DNA from: Yoonia ponticola
GTDB lineage: Bacteria; Pseudomonadota; Alphaproteobacteria; Rhodobacterales; Rhodobacteraceae
Direction: 5' to 3'
Assembly (NCBI RefSeq): GCF_014199395.1
Contig: NZ_JACIJM010000017.1
Coordinates: 1 to 53,375, forward strand
Length of the DNA stretch: 53,375 nucleotides
The position numbers and the translations under genes are program-made. Shown here piece after piece: positions 25,349 through 35,300 of this stretch. Position 1 is the first letter of the stretch, and each line of letters begins with the position of its first letter. The notes beneath the pieces were generated by a model. That model had not been told where the DNA came from. It saw only the letters and a program-made list of their open reading frames with translations, and searched no databases.

Positions 25349-25984
25349 ATGACCGCAATTAACCATCACATACCTGACGCATTGCTTGCCGCCTATGCCG
25401 CTGGCAGTTTGCCGCAGCCTTTTGCGCTGGTTGTGGCTGCGCATATCTCCATGTGCTTGGACTGCCGTGCCGCGTTTGATGCGCATCAAGCAGCTGGTGG
25501 CGTTGTTTTAGATAACGTGGGCGCTGAGGTTCTGACTGACCGTTTGAAATCCGACACGCTTGCCCTTTTGGATGCGCCAGTGAAGGAAAAGCCGAGCTTT
25601 GCGCGGTCTGGTGTTTATCCTGGCCCGATTATGGAAGCCTTGAAAGGCAAGCCGCCGCGTTGGAAATCGCTGGGTATGGGGGTGCGTCAAAGCATCCTGC
25701 AAGCGAACGACGAAGGGTCTGTGCGGCTTTTGTATATCCCACCGAACCAAGCCGTTCCGGATCATTCGCATGGCGGACTTGAGCTGACTTTGGTTTTGCA
25801 GGGCAGCTTTAGCGACAGTGGCGGCAGCTTTGGCGTCGGCGATCTTGAGGTCGCCGATCAAGAGGTGGAGCATACCCCAACTGCCGGTGCCGGCGCGCCG
25901 TGTATTTGTATCGCGGCCACGGATGCACCGTTGCGGTTTAGCACGTTGATCCCACGACTTTTGCAGCCGTTGTTTCGCATTTAA
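25349..25984 (+). CDS. chrR: ChrR-type zinc anti-sigma factor with cupin domain
   Basis: A 211-aa cytoplasmic anti-sigma factor that holds the ECF sigma until stress releases it. The N-terminal zinc anti-sigma domain has H6, H32, C36 and C39 (HxxxCxxC), matching ChrR of R. sphaeroides. The C-terminal cupin (about 100-200) has H139, H141, E145 and H175, the second zinc site needed for release by singlet oxygen in ChrR. Its ATG follows the sigma stop with one base between, which indicates translational coupling. All eight zinc ligands are intact, so the switch is probably functional. Confidence 0.92.
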   Translation: MTAINHHIPDALLAAYAAGSLPQPFALVVAAHISMCLDCRAAFDAHQAAGGVVLDNVGAEVLTDRLKSDTLALLDAPVKEKPSFARSGVYPGPIMEALKGKPPRWKSLGMGVRQSILQANDEGSVRLLYIPPNQAVPDHSHGGLELTLVLQGSFSDSGGSFGVGDLEVADQEVEHTPTAGAGAPCICIAATDAPLRFSTLIPRLLQPLFRI

Positions 25985-25990
25985 CGCGGA

Positions 25991-26686
25991 TTATACCGAT
26001 ACGAGGTCGAGTAGCTGCTGCCGTTCCACATCTGCTGAAAGCGCGTCCAGCGTGACGCTGCCCCTGCTCATCGTGACAAAACGGTCCCCTAGGTCGAAGG
26101 CGAAATCGAAGAATTGTTCGACAAGTACAATTGCAATTTCGCCTTGATCGCGCAGCGTTTCGATAACCTCTCCGATGTGTTTGATGATGTTGGGTTGTAT
26201 GCCCTCTGTTGGCTCGTCCAAAAGCAAAACCGACGGCTTTGTGATCAAGGCCCGCGCAATCGCAAGTTGCTGCTGCTGCCCGCCTGACAGATCACCACCA
26301 CGCCGCCCCGACATATCGCGCAGCACCGGAAACAGATCGTAGATGTGGTCGGGAATGCTATGACCGCCACCGTCGAGACAGGCAAAACCGGTTTCAAGGT
26401 TTTCGGTCACGGTCATCATCGGGAACACTTCGCGGCCCTGCGGCACATACGCAATCCCTGCCCGCGCGGCATTTACCGCCGTGTGTTTTTCCAATGGCAC
26501 ATTGTCCAACGATATGGTGCCAGACGCAAAAGGATGCCGTCCAGCGATAGCTTTGAGCAATGACGTTTTACCGACGCCGTTGGTGCCCATTACCGCGGTA
26601 ATCTGCCCCTTTTGCGCGGTCAGGTTGATCCCGTTCAAAATCTGGCTTTGGCCGTATTTCAACGTTAAATCTTTGACATCCAGCAT
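25991..26686 (-). CDS. urtE: Urea ABC transporter ATPase UrtE
   Basis: A 231-aa ABC ATPase of the branched-chain-amino-acid/urea type. Walker A is GTNGVGKTSLLKAI, the signature DLSGGQQQQLAIARALI, Walker B VLLLDEPTEGIQPNIIKHI. The GTN-V at the P-loop and EGIQPN after Walker B are typical for UrtE. Last of five urt genes, 3 bp after urtD, and convergent with chrR across only 6 bp. Confidence 0.93.
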   Translation of the reverse strand: MLDVKDLTLKYGQSQILNGINLTAQKGQITAVMGTNGVGKTSLLKAIAGRHPFASGTISLDNVPLEKHTAVNAARAGIAYVPQGREVFPMMTVTENLETGFACLDGGGHSIPDHIYDLFPVLRDMSGRRGGDLSGGQQQQLAIARALITKPSVLLLDEPTEGIQPNIIKHIGEVIETLRDQGEIAIVLVEQFFDFAFDLGDRFVTMSRGSVTLDALSADVERQQLLDLVSV

Positions 26687-26689
26687 ATT

Positions 26690-27433
26690 TTATCGCCCCA
26701 GATAGACGTCGATGACGTCTTTGTTGTTTGTGACGTGATCCAAGCTGCCTTCGGCCAGTACCGACCCTTCGTGCAGCACTGTGACCTTGCAATTCAGGCG
26801 GCGCACAAATTCCATATCGTGTTCGACCACAACAACAGCACGGGTTTTCGCCGCCCGTACGAGCAGATCGGTTGTATGTTCACGCTCGGCTGGTGTCATC
26901 CCAGCAGCAGGTTCATCGACCAGCAGTAAGCGTGGATCTTGCGCCAACAACATGCCGATTTCCAACCATTGCTTTTGACCGTGGCTCAGCGCACCTGATT
27001 GTTGATCCAACGCATTTGTCAGGCCAATTTCATCGCTGACCTCGCGAATGCGGTCCTCTCTGTTATCGGCTTTGCGCCCGAACAACACATCAAACGGCCC
27101 GCGCACGTTGCGCAGCGCCATCGCGATGTTTTCCCGCACAGATTGCGCCTCAAATACCGTTGGTTTCTGGAATTTGCGACCGATGCCCGCCTGCGCAATC
27201 TGGCTTTCGCTCATCCCCAGCAGTGATACCGACTTCTCGCCAAAGATCACACGGCCTTCATCCGGTCGCGTTTTGCCCGTGACGATATCCATAAAGGTCG
27301 TCTTGCCCGCGCCATTCGGCCCGATGACTGCCCGCAGCTCTGGCTCTGCAATCTGGATCGACAGGTTATTGATCGCGCGAAAACCGTCAAACGTGACCGA
27401 CACGCCAGAGACTTCTAACAGGGTGTTGTTCAT
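26690..27433 (-). CDS. urtD: Urea ABC transporter ATPase UrtD
   Basis: A 247-aa ABC ATPase, LivG-like. Walker A is GPNGAGKTTFMDIVTGKTRPDEG, the signature ALSHGQKQWLEIGMLL (with SHGQ in place of SGGQ, a known feature of UrtD), Walker B LLLVDEPAAGMTPAE. It ends DVIDVYLGR, the usual UrtD tail. It overlaps urtC by 4 bp. Functions as a heterodimer with UrtE. Confidence 0.93.
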   Translation of the reverse strand: MNNTLLEVSGVSVTFDGFRAINNLSIQIAEPELRAVIGPNGAGKTTFMDIVTGKTRPDEGRVIFGEKSVSLLGMSESQIAQAGIGRKFQKPTVFEAQSVRENIAMALRNVRGPFDVLFGRKADNREDRIREVSDEIGLTNALDQQSGALSHGQKQWLEIGMLLAQDPRLLLVDEPAAGMTPAEREHTTDLLVRAAKTRAVVVVEHDMEFVRRLNCKVTVLHEGSVLAEGSLDHVTNNKDVIDVYLGR

Positions 27434-28611
27434 GATGCGTCCCCGCCCATCCGTTTGCGGTCCAGCGCGTCAAAGATGCCGCCGATGCCTTTGGGGAAGT
27501 AGAGCGTGACCAATACAAACGACAAGCCAAGCAGCACAAGCCACCAATCCGTCCATTTGATCACGTAAAAACCAAGGTTGATGTCGGGGGCGGACCCGCC
27601 TGTGAACCATGACGACAACAGCGACACCAAGGCCGCACCAATGACAGCACCATAAAGCCGCCCGCGTCCGCCAATAGCGACCCAGACCGCCAGATAGATC
27701 GACGCGATTGGCGCGATTTCGGCGGGGTTGATGATGCCTGCTTGCGGGTAATACAGCGCGCCCGCGATGCCCGCGACCATTGCTGTCAGGGTGAAGATGA
27801 ACAGTTTATACTGCTCGACGTGGTAGCCCAGAAACCGCACACGGGCTTCGTTATCGCGGATCGCCCGTACCACTGATCCGAATTTGCCGGACACCACATA
27901 GGCGAACAAAACATAGCCCAACGCAAGTGCCACAGCGGACGCCCAGAAGAACCAGAGCGACACAACCGCTTGGCTGCGATCCTCTAGGCCGGGGATGTTT
28001 TGCAAGCCCGACAGACCGTTATTGCCGCGCAATCCAGTATCGTTCTGGAAGAAGTATAGCGACATTGCCAAGGTCATCGCTTGGGTCAGGATCGACAGGT
28101 AAACGCCCGTCACGCGGCTGCGGAATGCCAACCAACCAAAGATCAGTGCCAGCAAACCGGGCACCAAGATCACTGCCAACAGTTGCAATGTCAGGCTGTG
28201 TGAAAAGGCCCAGATCACCGGAAAATCGGAACTGCCGACGACGCCAAAGATTTGGCTGCCGATGGCGTCAGTGATTTCTTGCGGCGTGGGCGGCAGTGCT
28301 GCGGATTGCAATGAAACTTGCACAAGCCCCTCGGTTCGCGCGTACATCAGCCACATGCCAATTGCGTAGCCGCCGATGCCGAAAAATGCGAAATGGCCAA
28401 GCGATAAGATGCCGCAATAGCCCCACACAACGTCCATCGCGATGGCGACCAGACATAGGCACAGCGTTTTGCCGAGTGTTTTCAGAAACGAGGTTGAGAT
28501 CAGGCCAAATCCGGTGGCCTCGCTCAGGATCGTCACGACGACAGTAAACACCGCAAGCGCGAGCAGGAACCAAAGAACAGATGGGTTACGGGCGATGAAT
28601 GTGTTTTTCAT
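27430..28611 (-). CDS. urtC: Urea ABC transporter permease UrtC
   Basis: A 393-aa LivM-like inner-membrane permease with about ten helices. Motifs are YCGILSLGHFAFFGIGGYAIGMWL, FRSRVTGVYLSILTQAMTLAMSLYFFQND, GLSGLQNIPG, and the transport-coupling AIRDNEARVRFLGYHVEQYKLFIF. The loop after the second helix is about 30 residues long and periplasmic. Set between urtB and urtD with short gaps. Confidence 0.93.
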   Translation of the reverse strand: MKNTFIARNPSVLWFLLALAVFTVVVTILSEATGFGLISTSFLKTLGKTLCLCLVAIAMDVVWGYCGILSLGHFAFFGIGGYAIGMWLMYARTEGLVQVSLQSAALPPTPQEITDAIGSQIFGVVGSSDFPVIWAFSHSLTLQLLAVILVPGLLALIFGWLAFRSRVTGVYLSILTQAMTLAMSLYFFQNDTGLRGNNGLSGLQNIPGLEDRSQAVVSLWFFWASAVALALGYVLFAYVVSGKFGSVVRAIRDNEARVRFLGYHVEQYKLFIFTLTAMVAGIAGALYYPQAGIINPAEIAPIASIYLAVWVAIGGRGRLYGAVIGAALVSLLSSWFTGGSAPDINLGFYVIKWTDWWLVLLGLSFVLVTLYFPKGIGGIFDALDRKRMGGDAS

Positions 28612-28615
28612 GTCC

Positions 28616-30559
28616 TCAATCCCCCGCCGCGCGGCCTTTGAGGGCGACGATGCCCTTTGGCCGGAATTGGATAAACAGGATCACAAACAGGATCATATAG
28701 GTCTGCGCTGCCAAGGTATTCGACGGGTTGAACCATTCGATCCCCTTTTGCGTAAAGCCGATCAGAGACGCGCCCGCAAGCGTGCCCCAGACATTGCCGA
28801 CACCGCCGACCACAACGGTCATAAAGCTTTGCACGATGTAATCCGCGCCCATCTCGGACGTGACCTTGGCGTAAAGACCAATCGCGACACCTGCGATGCC
28901 AGCGATACCGGACCCTAGTCCAAACGTCAGCATATTGATGCGGTCAGGGTTGATGCCCATGCTGGCCGCCATGCCGGGATTTTGGGTGACTGCGCGGACC
29001 TCTAGGCCCAACCGCGTGCGCTTGAGGATGAACAGGATCAGCCCAAGGAACAGCAGCGCCAGCACAAAAATCGCGATCCGAATATAACTGATCTGCACCA
29101 CGTCATTGAGAACCCAAGCCCCTGCCAACCAATCAGGTGACGTCAATGGACGCGCCTGCGTGCCAAAGATGTTTTTGGCCAATTGTTGCAGCACAATGGC
29201 AATCCCAAACGTCGCCAACAGCGTCTCAAGCGGACGGTGGTAGAGGTGCCGGATCACCAACCGCTCCATCGCGACGCCTGCGGCGAACGTCACCATAAAG
29301 GCCAGCGGCAGTGCGATCAGGATCGACACGGTGTAATCGGGTACGATCTGTTGCACGACGTAGCCCGTGTAGGCCCCCATCATGATAAATTCGCCGTGCG
29401 CCATGTTGATGACGCCCATGACGCCAAACGTGATCGCAAGGCCAATCGCCGCGAGGAAATAGATCGACGCGAGTGATAGCGCGTCGAGCGTCAGGTCAAA
29501 TGTTTGCCCAACACCTAGCTGCACCGAAATCGCGGCTTGCGCGTCTTCGGCGGCGTCGGTGATGGCGCTGTTTGGCTCTACGTAGGCTGTGTAGAATGTG
29601 TGTGCGTCTAATGCTGCGGCGCGTTCCTCGGGCGATACAAACGGGGCCGCATCGCCGTTTGCGACCAAGGTTTCATAAGCTGCATAGCGTGCGGCATCGG
29701 TGTCGAGTGTGGCCACGGCGACGCCAGCCACCTGCCCATCTGCGATCTGCGCGGTCAATGTGCTGACGATATCCTCTGTGGATACGGTCGCAGGCGCGAG
29801 GCCTTCTGCCACAAGCAATTGGTAGGCTTCGTCAGCGGTCAGGTCTTCGTCAATCACGAGGATTTGCGCCACGTTTGTATCGTCGGGAATGGATGCGGCC
29901 ACAAATTGCCGTGTTGTCAGGATTTGACTGATCACGCCGCGCACTTCGACGCTGAGATCGCCAGACAGGTCGTTGATCGCCGCGATACGCGCATCCGTGT
30001 CGGTGCCGAATTGCGCAGTTAACTGGCGTTCAAGTTGTTGTTTACGCGCGAGAACATCTGCATCGGGTTCGCCATCAATGCTGGCGCGTAACGGGTCAAG
30101 CTGATCGGCGGACGGGTCGCGACCGATTGACTCAAGCGCGGCGATGCGGCGCGAAATATCAGGATCGGACAGCAGAAATTGCACCAAGGCACCGCTGATC
30201 ACGCGCCGCACGCCCGCATTGGGTTTCGCTTGGGAAAAACCGTCGTCGTCGGCGACTGTCGTCTCTTCGCCGCTATCAAGGTCGGTCAGGATCAGGCCAT
30301 CGCCGTCCTCAACCACGCTGAAAAACACACCGTCGCTTGTCCGCATCCAGATGTTTTTGTCGCGCCAATCCTCAAGAAATGTCGGGATACCGTCCACGGG
30401 CGCGTCGGCAAGCGATGCAATCACTGCATCAACGGTTCTGCGTGACGGACTTTCGATCGCCTCAGCGTGATCCTGCAAAATCGCTTGGAGCGATTGCGCG
30501 TGAGCGAAGGGCGCAGCGAAGCACAGGGCAAGACAGACGAGCAAAAGGCGCAGCATCAC
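28616..30559 (-). CDS. urtB: Urea ABC transporter permease UrtB with long periplasmic N-domain
   Basis: A 647-aa protein. Residues 1-22 are a signal peptide (ending AHAQ). Residues about 23-350 are a soluble region: helical repeats (LLSDPDISRRIAALESIG), then an Ala/Asp-rich stretch at 225-335 with no recognisable motif. The LivH-like permease starts near 355 (LDALSLASIYFLAAIG) with VINMAHGEFIMMGAY and GLEVRAVTQNPGMAASMGI. UrtB proteins commonly carry a shorter soluble N-terminus, about 520-540 aa in all, so the 225-335 part looks like an additional insertion. The frame is continuous. Confidence 0.9.
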   Translation of the reverse strand: MMLRLLLVCLALCFAAPFAHAQSLQAILQDHAEAIESPSRRTVDAVIASLADAPVDGIPTFLEDWRDKNIWMRTSDGVFFSVVEDGDGLILTDLDSGEETTVADDDGFSQAKPNAGVRRVISGALVQFLLSDPDISRRIAALESIGRDPSADQLDPLRASIDGEPDADVLARKQQLERQLTAQFGTDTDARIAAINDLSGDLSVEVRGVISQILTTRQFVAASIPDDTNVAQILVIDEDLTADEAYQLLVAEGLAPATVSTEDIVSTLTAQIADGQVAGVAVATLDTDAARYAAYETLVANGDAAPFVSPEERAAALDAHTFYTAYVEPNSAITDAAEDAQAAISVQLGVGQTFDLTLDALSLASIYFLAAIGLAITFGVMGVINMAHGEFIMMGAYTGYVVQQIVPDYTVSILIALPLAFMVTFAAGVAMERLVIRHLYHRPLETLLATFGIAIVLQQLAKNIFGTQARPLTSPDWLAGAWVLNDVVQISYIRIAIFVLALLFLGLILFILKRTRLGLEVRAVTQNPGMAASMGINPDRINMLTFGLGSGIAGIAGVAIGLYAKVTSEMGADYIVQSFMTVVVGGVGNVWGTLAGASLIGFTQKGIEWFNPSNTLAAQTYMILFVILFIQFRPKGIVALKGRAAGD

Positions 30560-30590
30560 GGTAGTCTTTCGTTAGGGAAATCGGGTGTGA

Positions 30591-30612
30591 GTGGGGCAAC
30601 GACGCGCCCCAC
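30591..30612 (-). terminator. Intercistronic hairpin between urtA and urtB
   Basis: GTGGGGC (30591-30597) and GCCCCAC (30606-30612) form a perfect 7-bp GC stem 10 bp after the urtA stop on the minus strand; outer CGGGTG/CACCCG can compete. No U-run follows, so it probably acts as an mRNA stabiliser or partial attenuator that keeps urtA transcript above urtBCDE, a common arrangement for binding-protein genes. Confidence 0.6.
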
Positions 30613-30621
30613 CCGTTTGGT

Positions 30622-31911
30622 TTAGTAGTTGGACGTCAACTGAACGCAGGTTTCTGTTTCAGTGTTGTACATCCCGCAACCAAGGTCTTTCCAATCAGAG
30701 GTCAGCACGGCGCTTTCTGGCAGGTAATCTGTCCAAGCGTCGCCTTCGACTTCAGAGGTTTGGCTGATGATGTCGAATTGACCGTCTGCGGTGATTTCAC
30801 CAATCAGCACTGGCTTCGACAGGTGGTGGTTTGGCAACATGACGGCTGTGCCGCCCGTCAGGTTCGGAAATTCCTGACCGTACATTGCTGTGCGCACTGC
30901 ATCGACATCGGCACTTTCCGCCGCAGTCACCGCGTTCACCCACATGTTAAAGCCGATGTAATGGGCCTCCATTGGGTCGTTGGTCACGCGGCTGTCGTCG
31001 CCAGTGTACTCTTGCCACTTCGCGATAAACGCTTCGTTTTCGGGGGTATCGGCGGACATGAAGTAGTTCCACGCGGCCAAGTGACCGACCAATTCGGATG
31101 TATCAAAGCCAGACAGTTCTTCTTCGCCAACCGAGAACGCAACGACGGGAATGTCGTCGGCGCTGACGCCTGCTGCGGCGAGTTCTTTGTAAAAGCCCAC
31201 GTTTGCGTCGCCGTTGATGGTCGACACAACGCCGACCTGATTGCCGCCTGCGCCAAGTGCCACAACGTCGCTCACGATTGTCGCCCAGTCAGACTGGCCG
31301 AACGGTGTGTAGTTCACAAAGATATTCTCTGGCGCGATGCCCTTTTCGATCAGATACGCTTCGAGAATGTTGTTTGTTGTGCGCGGGTAAACGTAGTCGG
31401 TCCCAAGCAGTGCGAACTGCTCAACGCCCAACTCTTCAAGGAAGTAATCGACCGCAGGAATCGCCTGCTGGTTTGGTGCGGCACCTGTGTAGAATACGTT
31501 CTTAGAGCTTTCTTCGCCCTCGTATTGCACAGGGTAGAACAGCAGACCGTTCAGTTCTTCGATCACAGGCAGAACGGATTTACGCGATACGGATGTCCAG
31601 TTGCCGAAGATAACGTCGACTTCGTGCACGGTCAGCAATTCGCGTGCTTTTTCAGCGAACAGTGGCCAGTCGGATGCAGGGTCAACGACAACCGCTTCCA
31701 GTTCACAGCCCAAAAGGCCGCCTGCTTCGTTTTGGCCTTCGACGAGCATTTGCATGGTCTCAGCGAGTGTTGTTTCAGAAATCGCCATTGTGCCGGACAG
31801 CGAATGAAGTACACCAACCTTGATGGTGCAATCTTGTGCATAAGCGCCGCTCGCTGCGGCCATAAATGTCAAAGTTGAAATAGTAGAAAGAAGTCTCTTG
31901 GACGTAGTCAA
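30622..31911 (-). CDS. urtA: Urea ABC transporter substrate-binding protein UrtA
   Basis: A 429-aa periplasmic protein that binds urea. A TTG at 31911 with GGGGGA 8 bp upstream gives LTTSKRLLSTISTLTFMAAASGAYAQ, a proper signal peptide; the longer frame up to 32100 has a non-signal N-terminus and is rejected. The mature part begins CTIKVGVLHSLSGTMAISE, with IFGNWTSVSRKSVLPV, NGLLFYPVQYEGEESSKN, TFGQ-like TPFGQSDWATI and TNDPMEAHYIGFNMW, all typical of UrtA. No urease genes are in the window, but urea uptake as nitrogen source is the expected role. Confidence 0.93.
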   Translation of the reverse strand: MTTSKRLLSTISTLTFMAAASGAYAQDCTIKVGVLHSLSGTMAISETTLAETMQMLVEGQNEAGGLLGCELEAVVVDPASDWPLFAEKARELLTVHEVDVIFGNWTSVSRKSVLPVIEELNGLLFYPVQYEGEESSKNVFYTGAAPNQQAIPAVDYFLEELGVEQFALLGTDYVYPRTTNNILEAYLIEKGIAPENIFVNYTPFGQSDWATIVSDVVALGAGGNQVGVVSTINGDANVGFYKELAAAGVSADDIPVVAFSVGEEELSGFDTSELVGHLAAWNYFMSADTPENEAFIAKWQEYTGDDSRVTNDPMEAHYIGFNMWVNAVTAAESADVDAVRTAMYGQEFPNLTGGTAVMLPNHHLSKPVLIGEITADGQFDIISQTSEVEGDAWTDYLPESAVLTSDWKDLGCGMYNTETETCVQLTSNY

Positions 31912-32305
31912 AGGTTCGGTCCCCCAGTTGGGCTGCGGTCTATTCCGATCCAAGTGACCGCCTATGTTGCAGGCATTGGTCGCTGGTCGGCTTTGTCGCA
32001 GCTTATGTTGCGGCCCTGCGAGAAGTCTCATTTTCCATGATTTCGCCCTCGCCCGGCTCTGATGCCTCTTGATTAGAGGCAAGTAGACCGTCCGCGCCAA
32101 ATGACGCCTTAGGCAATAACGGGAGAGACGTTTGGAAACGTGTCGGGCTGACCTGCCTGATTTTTAAGCGTTATCGCCAGCACGCGCGCGTTTTACAGGC
32201 AGTAAATGCTGCATTGCAGCGATAGTTATACTGCATATACCTTGTGTGCGTTCCGTACATCAACCGCACGAAACGCAGGATTCGATGTTAAACGCGCCGT
32301 GCCAT
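31912..32305. other. Upstream region of urtA with a 7-bp inverted repeat
   Basis: About 390 bp without a supportable gene, between urtA and the end of dnaE2 (both minus strand). It holds the urtA leader. TGCCTCT (32063-32069) and AGAGGCA (32075-32081) form a perfect stem with a 5-base loop, and GCTGCA-T-TGCAGC lies near 32209-32221. I found no clear sigma-54 box or NtrC site by eye. Confidence 0.4.
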
Positions 32306-35300
32306 TCAGTGAAAATCCCGACTTGGAAACACCCGTTTTGCCTGATCGCGGGGGTGCATCGCGCGACTGGCATGTTTGCGGGGACGCGGTGTGTCATCGG
32401 CTTGCGGCTGCGTTTCGCCGATCGCCTCGTCCAAAGGATGCCCAAGTTCCGTGAGGCCGTGCGACATATCCTCAATCTGCTGCGCGATCAGGTGGACGAC
32501 AATCCCTTCGCGTTGGAGATATCCGGTCACGCGCAACAACCGCCCGCCCATAACGATGCGGCGGAACTGCTCGTACACTTTGGGCCAGACGACTACATTG
32601 GACACACCTGTCTCGTCTTCGAGCGTGAGAAAAATGACGCCAGAAGCGGTTCCGGGGCGTTGTCGTGTAATCACCAGCCCGCAGACGGTTGTGCGGCGTA
32701 ACGGTGCGGTGGCGAGTTCGGCATGAGGTGTCAGTCCGGTCATCGACGGCCGTAATAACTCCATCGGATGGGCCCGCAGGGACAGCCGCAAAGACACGTA
32801 ATCTTCGACAACTTCTTCGCCCAAGTTCATGCTCGGCAGGTTCACAGAGGGTTCTGCAATGCCTTCGCCTTCGATGCGGTCATTGAATAGCGGCAACGGC
32901 TGCTGCCCACGGATCGCCTTGACCTGCCAAAGCGCGTCGCGCCGATTAAGCCCCATATCGCAGAATGCATCCGCTTCGGCCAAGCGTTCCAGCGTTGCAG
33001 GCGCGGTCCCCGCTCGCAGCCACACACCTTCGGGATCCGAATATCCGTTGCCGCGTGTTGCCACGATCCAGCCTGCGTCTTCTTCTTTGAAGCCCTTGAT
33101 CTGACGGAACCCGAGCCTAAGCGCCAATGCGCCATCCATCCGCCGTTCCAGCGTGTTATCCCACGCGCTGTGGTTCACGCTGATCGGGCGCACCTCTATC
33201 TGGTGTTCCCGCGCATCGCGCACAATTTGGGCAGGCGCATAAAACCCCATCGGTTGCGAGTTCAGCAAAGCGCAGGCGAAAATCGCAGGATGATGGCATT
33301 TGAGCCATGCAGACACATAAGCGAGCATGGCAAAGGCGGCAGCATGACTTTCGGGGAAACCATAATCAGCGAACCCTTCGATCTGACCAAAGCATCGCTC
33401 GGCCACCTCAAGGTCATAACCGTTCTTGAGCATCCCATTGACGAACTTGTCCTTGAAGGTGCCGATTGTTCCCATCCTGCGAAACGACGCCAAAGACCTG
33501 CGGAGGTGGTCCGCTTCTTCTGGTGAAAAGCCCGCGCCGACGACGGCAATCTGCATGGCTTGTTCTTGGAACAACGGCACGCCAAGCGTTTTGCGCGTCA
33601 CGTCTTGCAAGGCGCTGCCAAACGGTTCGGGTTGCTCTAACCCCTGCCGTCTTTTGATATAGGGTTGGACCATGCCGCCTTGAATGGGGCCAGGCCGCAC
33701 GATGGCGACTTCGATCACGAGATCATAAAATTCACGGGGCTTCATCCGTGGCAGAAAATTCATCTGCGCGCGGCTTTCCACTTGAAAAACGCCAACCGCA
33801 TCAGCCACGCAAAGCATGTCATAGGTTGCGGTATCTTCTTGCGGCACGGTCGCAATTGACAACGTTTGCTTCTCATGCTGCGCAAGCAGATCAAACGATT
33901 TTCGAATACAACTCAACATCCCTAGGCCCAAAATATCGACCTTTAGAATACCTAAGGCGTCGATGTCATCCTTGTCCCATTCGATGACGGTCCGATCTTC
34001 CATGGCGGCGTTTGCAATCGGGCAAAGTTCGTCCAGCCGTCCATTGGTGATCACAAACCCGCCAACATGTTGCGACAGGTGACGCGGGAAACCGATAATT
34101 TCGCCGATCAAGCGAATGGTCTGCGCAAGCCGCCGATCCGCCGGATCAAGGCCAAGTTCGCGGACCCTGTCAGGATCAGTGCCACCGTCGGACATGCCCC
34201 AGATTTGCCCTGACAAGCCAGCCGTCACGTCCTGACTAAGCCCCATCACCTTGCCCACCTCGCGGATCGCAGCCCGAGATCTGAAGTGGATCACCGTTGC
34301 ACAAAGCCCTGCGCGATGCCGCCCGTATTTTTTGTAAATATGCTGAATCACCTCTTCACGGCGTTCATGTTCGAAATCGACGTCAATGTCCGGTGGCTCG
34401 CCCCTAAATTCCGAGACAAAGCGTTCAACCACCATGGCGATCGTGTCTGGGCTGACATCGGTAATGCCCAGTAGATAACAGAGGATTGAATTCGCGGCCG
34501 ACCCCCGCCCTTGGCACAAGATACCTTGCGAACGGGCAAACTGCACAATGTCATGGACGGTCAGAAAGTAGGCCGGGAATTTCAGCTTTGCGACCAGCGC
34601 CAATTCCTTTTTGACCTGAGCATGGATCTTATTCGTCGCCCCATTCGGATAACGCCGCTTGAGACCGTCATATGTTAAGCGGGTCAGCCTTTGTTGCGGG
34701 CTTTCTTCTTTCGAGATTTCATCGGGGTATTCGTATGACAGTTCACTTAGCTTAAACGAGCAGCGTGCCGCGATCTCCAAAGATCGCCGGATCGCGGCAG
34801 GATGATTGCGAAACAGGCGGGCCATATCGGCATGCCCTTTAAGCCGCCGTTCCGCATTCAAAAGCGCCCGCGTGCCGATATCGTCGATTGTGATATGTTC
34901 GCGCATACAGGTCAGCACATCGGCCAGTTGTCTGCGATTGCCGTGGTGCATCAAGACATCCCCAACCGCGACCATCGGCGTGGCGGTGTGATGGGCCAGA
35001 TGAGCACAAGCGTCAAAATAGGCTTGATCGCTGCCGTCATACTGCGGGGCAGCGCCTAGAAATACATGACCGGGATAGCGCCGCTGCATCTCTTTGATAT
35101 GATGGGCGCCGTCCTTTAGACTGCCCTGCGGCAAGGCGATCAAAATCATCCCCCTACACCCTTCGAGAATGTCGTGCTGATCCAGACGGCATTCCCCTTT
35201 TTCAGCCCGTCTTTTGCCCAAAGTCAAAAGCCTGCTGAGCCGCGCATAGGCGTCACGGTCGCAAGGTAGCGCAACCCAGTCAACGCGGCTATCCATCAAG

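Noticed and set aside
30760..31878. 372-aa plus-strand frame opposite urtA
   Set aside because: It is the complement of urtA; the His/Cys-rich, motif-free sequence is typical of an antisense frame.
31912..32100. Upstream extension of UrtA to 32100
   Set aside because: The extra residues are not signal-like, while the TTG at 31911 has a good Shine-Dalgarno and gives a normal signal peptide.
32206..32701. Plus-strand frames near the end of dnaE2
   Set aside because: They mirror dnaE2 codons on the opposite strand and have no family features.
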